Assembly: GCA_003446015.1 (NCBI GenBank) | Contig: DMBU01000013.1 | Location: 1-64,000, forward strand | Reading direction: 5' to 3' | DNA length: 64,000 nt | DNA from: Bacteroidales bacterium | Lineage (GTDB): Bacteria > Bacteroidota > Bacteroidia > Bacteroidales > UBA12077 | In this document: positions 63,407-64,000 of the stretch, piece after piece | Layout of the letters: every line of letters begins with the position of its first letter | Numbering within the stretch: position 1 is the stretch's first letter | Translations under genes and position numbers: made by a program | Notes under the pieces: generated by a model | Told to the model about the DNA's origin: nothing | What the model saw: only the letters and a program-made list of their open reading frames with translations | The model's database searches: none

Positions 63407-64000
63407 ATGAAATCATCAAATTCATTCATGGTTAAGATTATTGTTTTTTCAATTTTACTAACTCAATTAGCTTGTTCAAATCAAGAAAAAGCTGGTGAAA
63501 AACACGATTTAATTCCAAAACAAGAAAGCACCACAAAAAAGATTTCAGTAATTGAAATTAACTCTCCGAAAGCAGGAGAAATGTTCACTATTGGAGATCA
63601 AATCAACGTTAATATTGGAATACAAGAAGCAAATGTTACTATTGATTCACTAATTGTTGAATCAGAAGGTTCTAAAATAGTTTTGGAAACTAGTAATTTA
63701 GTGTACATCTGGAATACTAAAAATTTAAAAACAGGAACAAATCAGTTAAAAGTTTTTGCATATTCAGATGGAAATAAAATTGACAGTTATTATTTAAAAC
63801 TTCGGTTTAAATCAGATATTAATCCTGAATTATACGAGTGTAAAATTGTAAATACTTATCCTCATGATAAGAGGGATTACACACAAGGCTTGTTTTATGA
63901 GTATGGTATTATGTACGAAGGAACCGGACAGCATGGAGAATCAAAGCTTAAAAAAGTTAATTTTGAAACAGGGAAAGTATTGGCAGAATTAAGTTTAGAA
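63407..64000 (+). CDS. Glutaminyl-peptide cyclotransferase lipoprotein, partial
   Basis: The 5' 198 codons of a gene that runs off the right edge. A lipobox (LTQLAC, Cys23) is followed by an Ig-like domain (about residues 48-130: INSPKAGEMFTIGDQINV). The glutamine cyclotransferase beta-propeller then starts (NTYPHDKRDYTQGLFYEYG, MYEGTGQHGESKLKKV). The enzyme makes pyroglutamate at protein N termini, important for T9SS cargo in Bacteroidota. Confidence 0.85.
   Translation, partial: MKSSNSFMVKIIVFSILLTQLACSNQEKAGEKHDLIPKQESTTKKISVIEINSPKAGEMFTIGDQINVNIGIQEANVTIDSLIVESEGSKIVLETSNLVYIWNTKNLKTGTNQLKVFAYSDGNKIDSYYLKLRFKSDINPELYECKIVNTYPHDKRDYTQGLFYEYGIMYEGTGQHGESKLKKVNFETGKVLAELSLE

Noticed and set aside
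1..64000. CRISPR arrays, insertion sequences, rRNA genes and classic defence systems
   Set aside because: No regularly spaced repeats, transposase genes, rRNA stretches or recognisable defence genes were found by reading; the DUF4143 ATPase alone is not enough to call one.

Overview
The window is low-GC DNA from a member of the Bacteroidota, probably an aerobic or facultative, Bacteroidales/Marinilabiliales-like organism. The evidence is the alternative complex III (act) operon, a type IX secretion sorting domain and a PorV-like barrel, type B L31, the bifunctional DAHP synthase-chorismate mutase, the DUF4492-cydAB operon, recurring -33 TTTG / -7 TAnnTTTG promoters, and the scarcity of Shine-Dalgarno sites. 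The exact genus cannot be read from the sequence.

Region 1 (1-15.4 kb) is a respiratory island. The alternative complex III genes run leftward in the order A-B-C-D-F-E. Head-to-head with them is a rightward caa3 oxidase operon (subunits I-III-IV-II, subunit II carrying a fused cytochrome c). A leftward assembly operon follows (HMA-domain lipoprotein, small membrane protein, SCO, heme O synthase). Together these take electrons from quinol through the act complex to an A2-type heme-copper oxidase. A secreted C26-like amidotransferase, a PD40 lipoprotein, an RRM RNA-binding protein and a GNAT acetyltransferase come next (14.3-17.8 kb).

Region 2 (17.9-27.9 kb) holds an OmpR-type two-component pair, a tripartite RND efflux operon (MFP, RND pump, TolC-like) and a LytTR regulator with its LytS-like kinase. 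Region 3 (27.9-40.6 kb) holds a U32 protein, a SpoU methyltransferase, tRNA-His with a broken partial copy of its 3' end nearby, a flippase-like protein, a BI-1 family protein, a class V aminotransferase, L31, a GlmU-like protein, Lon with a candidate sigma-54 promoter, and two envelope/coiled-coil proteins.

Region 4 (40.7-49.4 kb) is mainly housekeeping: coaD, a thioredoxin-fold protein, NUDIX, pyrE, birA, rsfS, ftsH, cdsA and psd. Region 5 (49.4-57.6 kb) holds hypothetical envelope proteins, an EamA transporter, an AI-2E family protein, a small T9SS-sorted protein and the cytochrome bd operon, which ends in an unlisted 34-residue membrane protein. Region 6 (57.6-64 kb) holds a DUF4143 ATPase behind a 32-bp perfect palindrome, DAHP synthase-chorismate mutase, purS, pssA, a PorV-like barrel, a BT0820-like HAD protein and the start of a glutaminyl cyclase that runs off the right edge.

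No wholly new system is obvious. The most interesting signals are the tRNA-His 3' remnant split by a 20-bp palindrome, the candidate CydX-like peptide, the operator-like palindrome before the ATPase, the sigma-54-like site before lon, and the non-standard act and cox gene orders.
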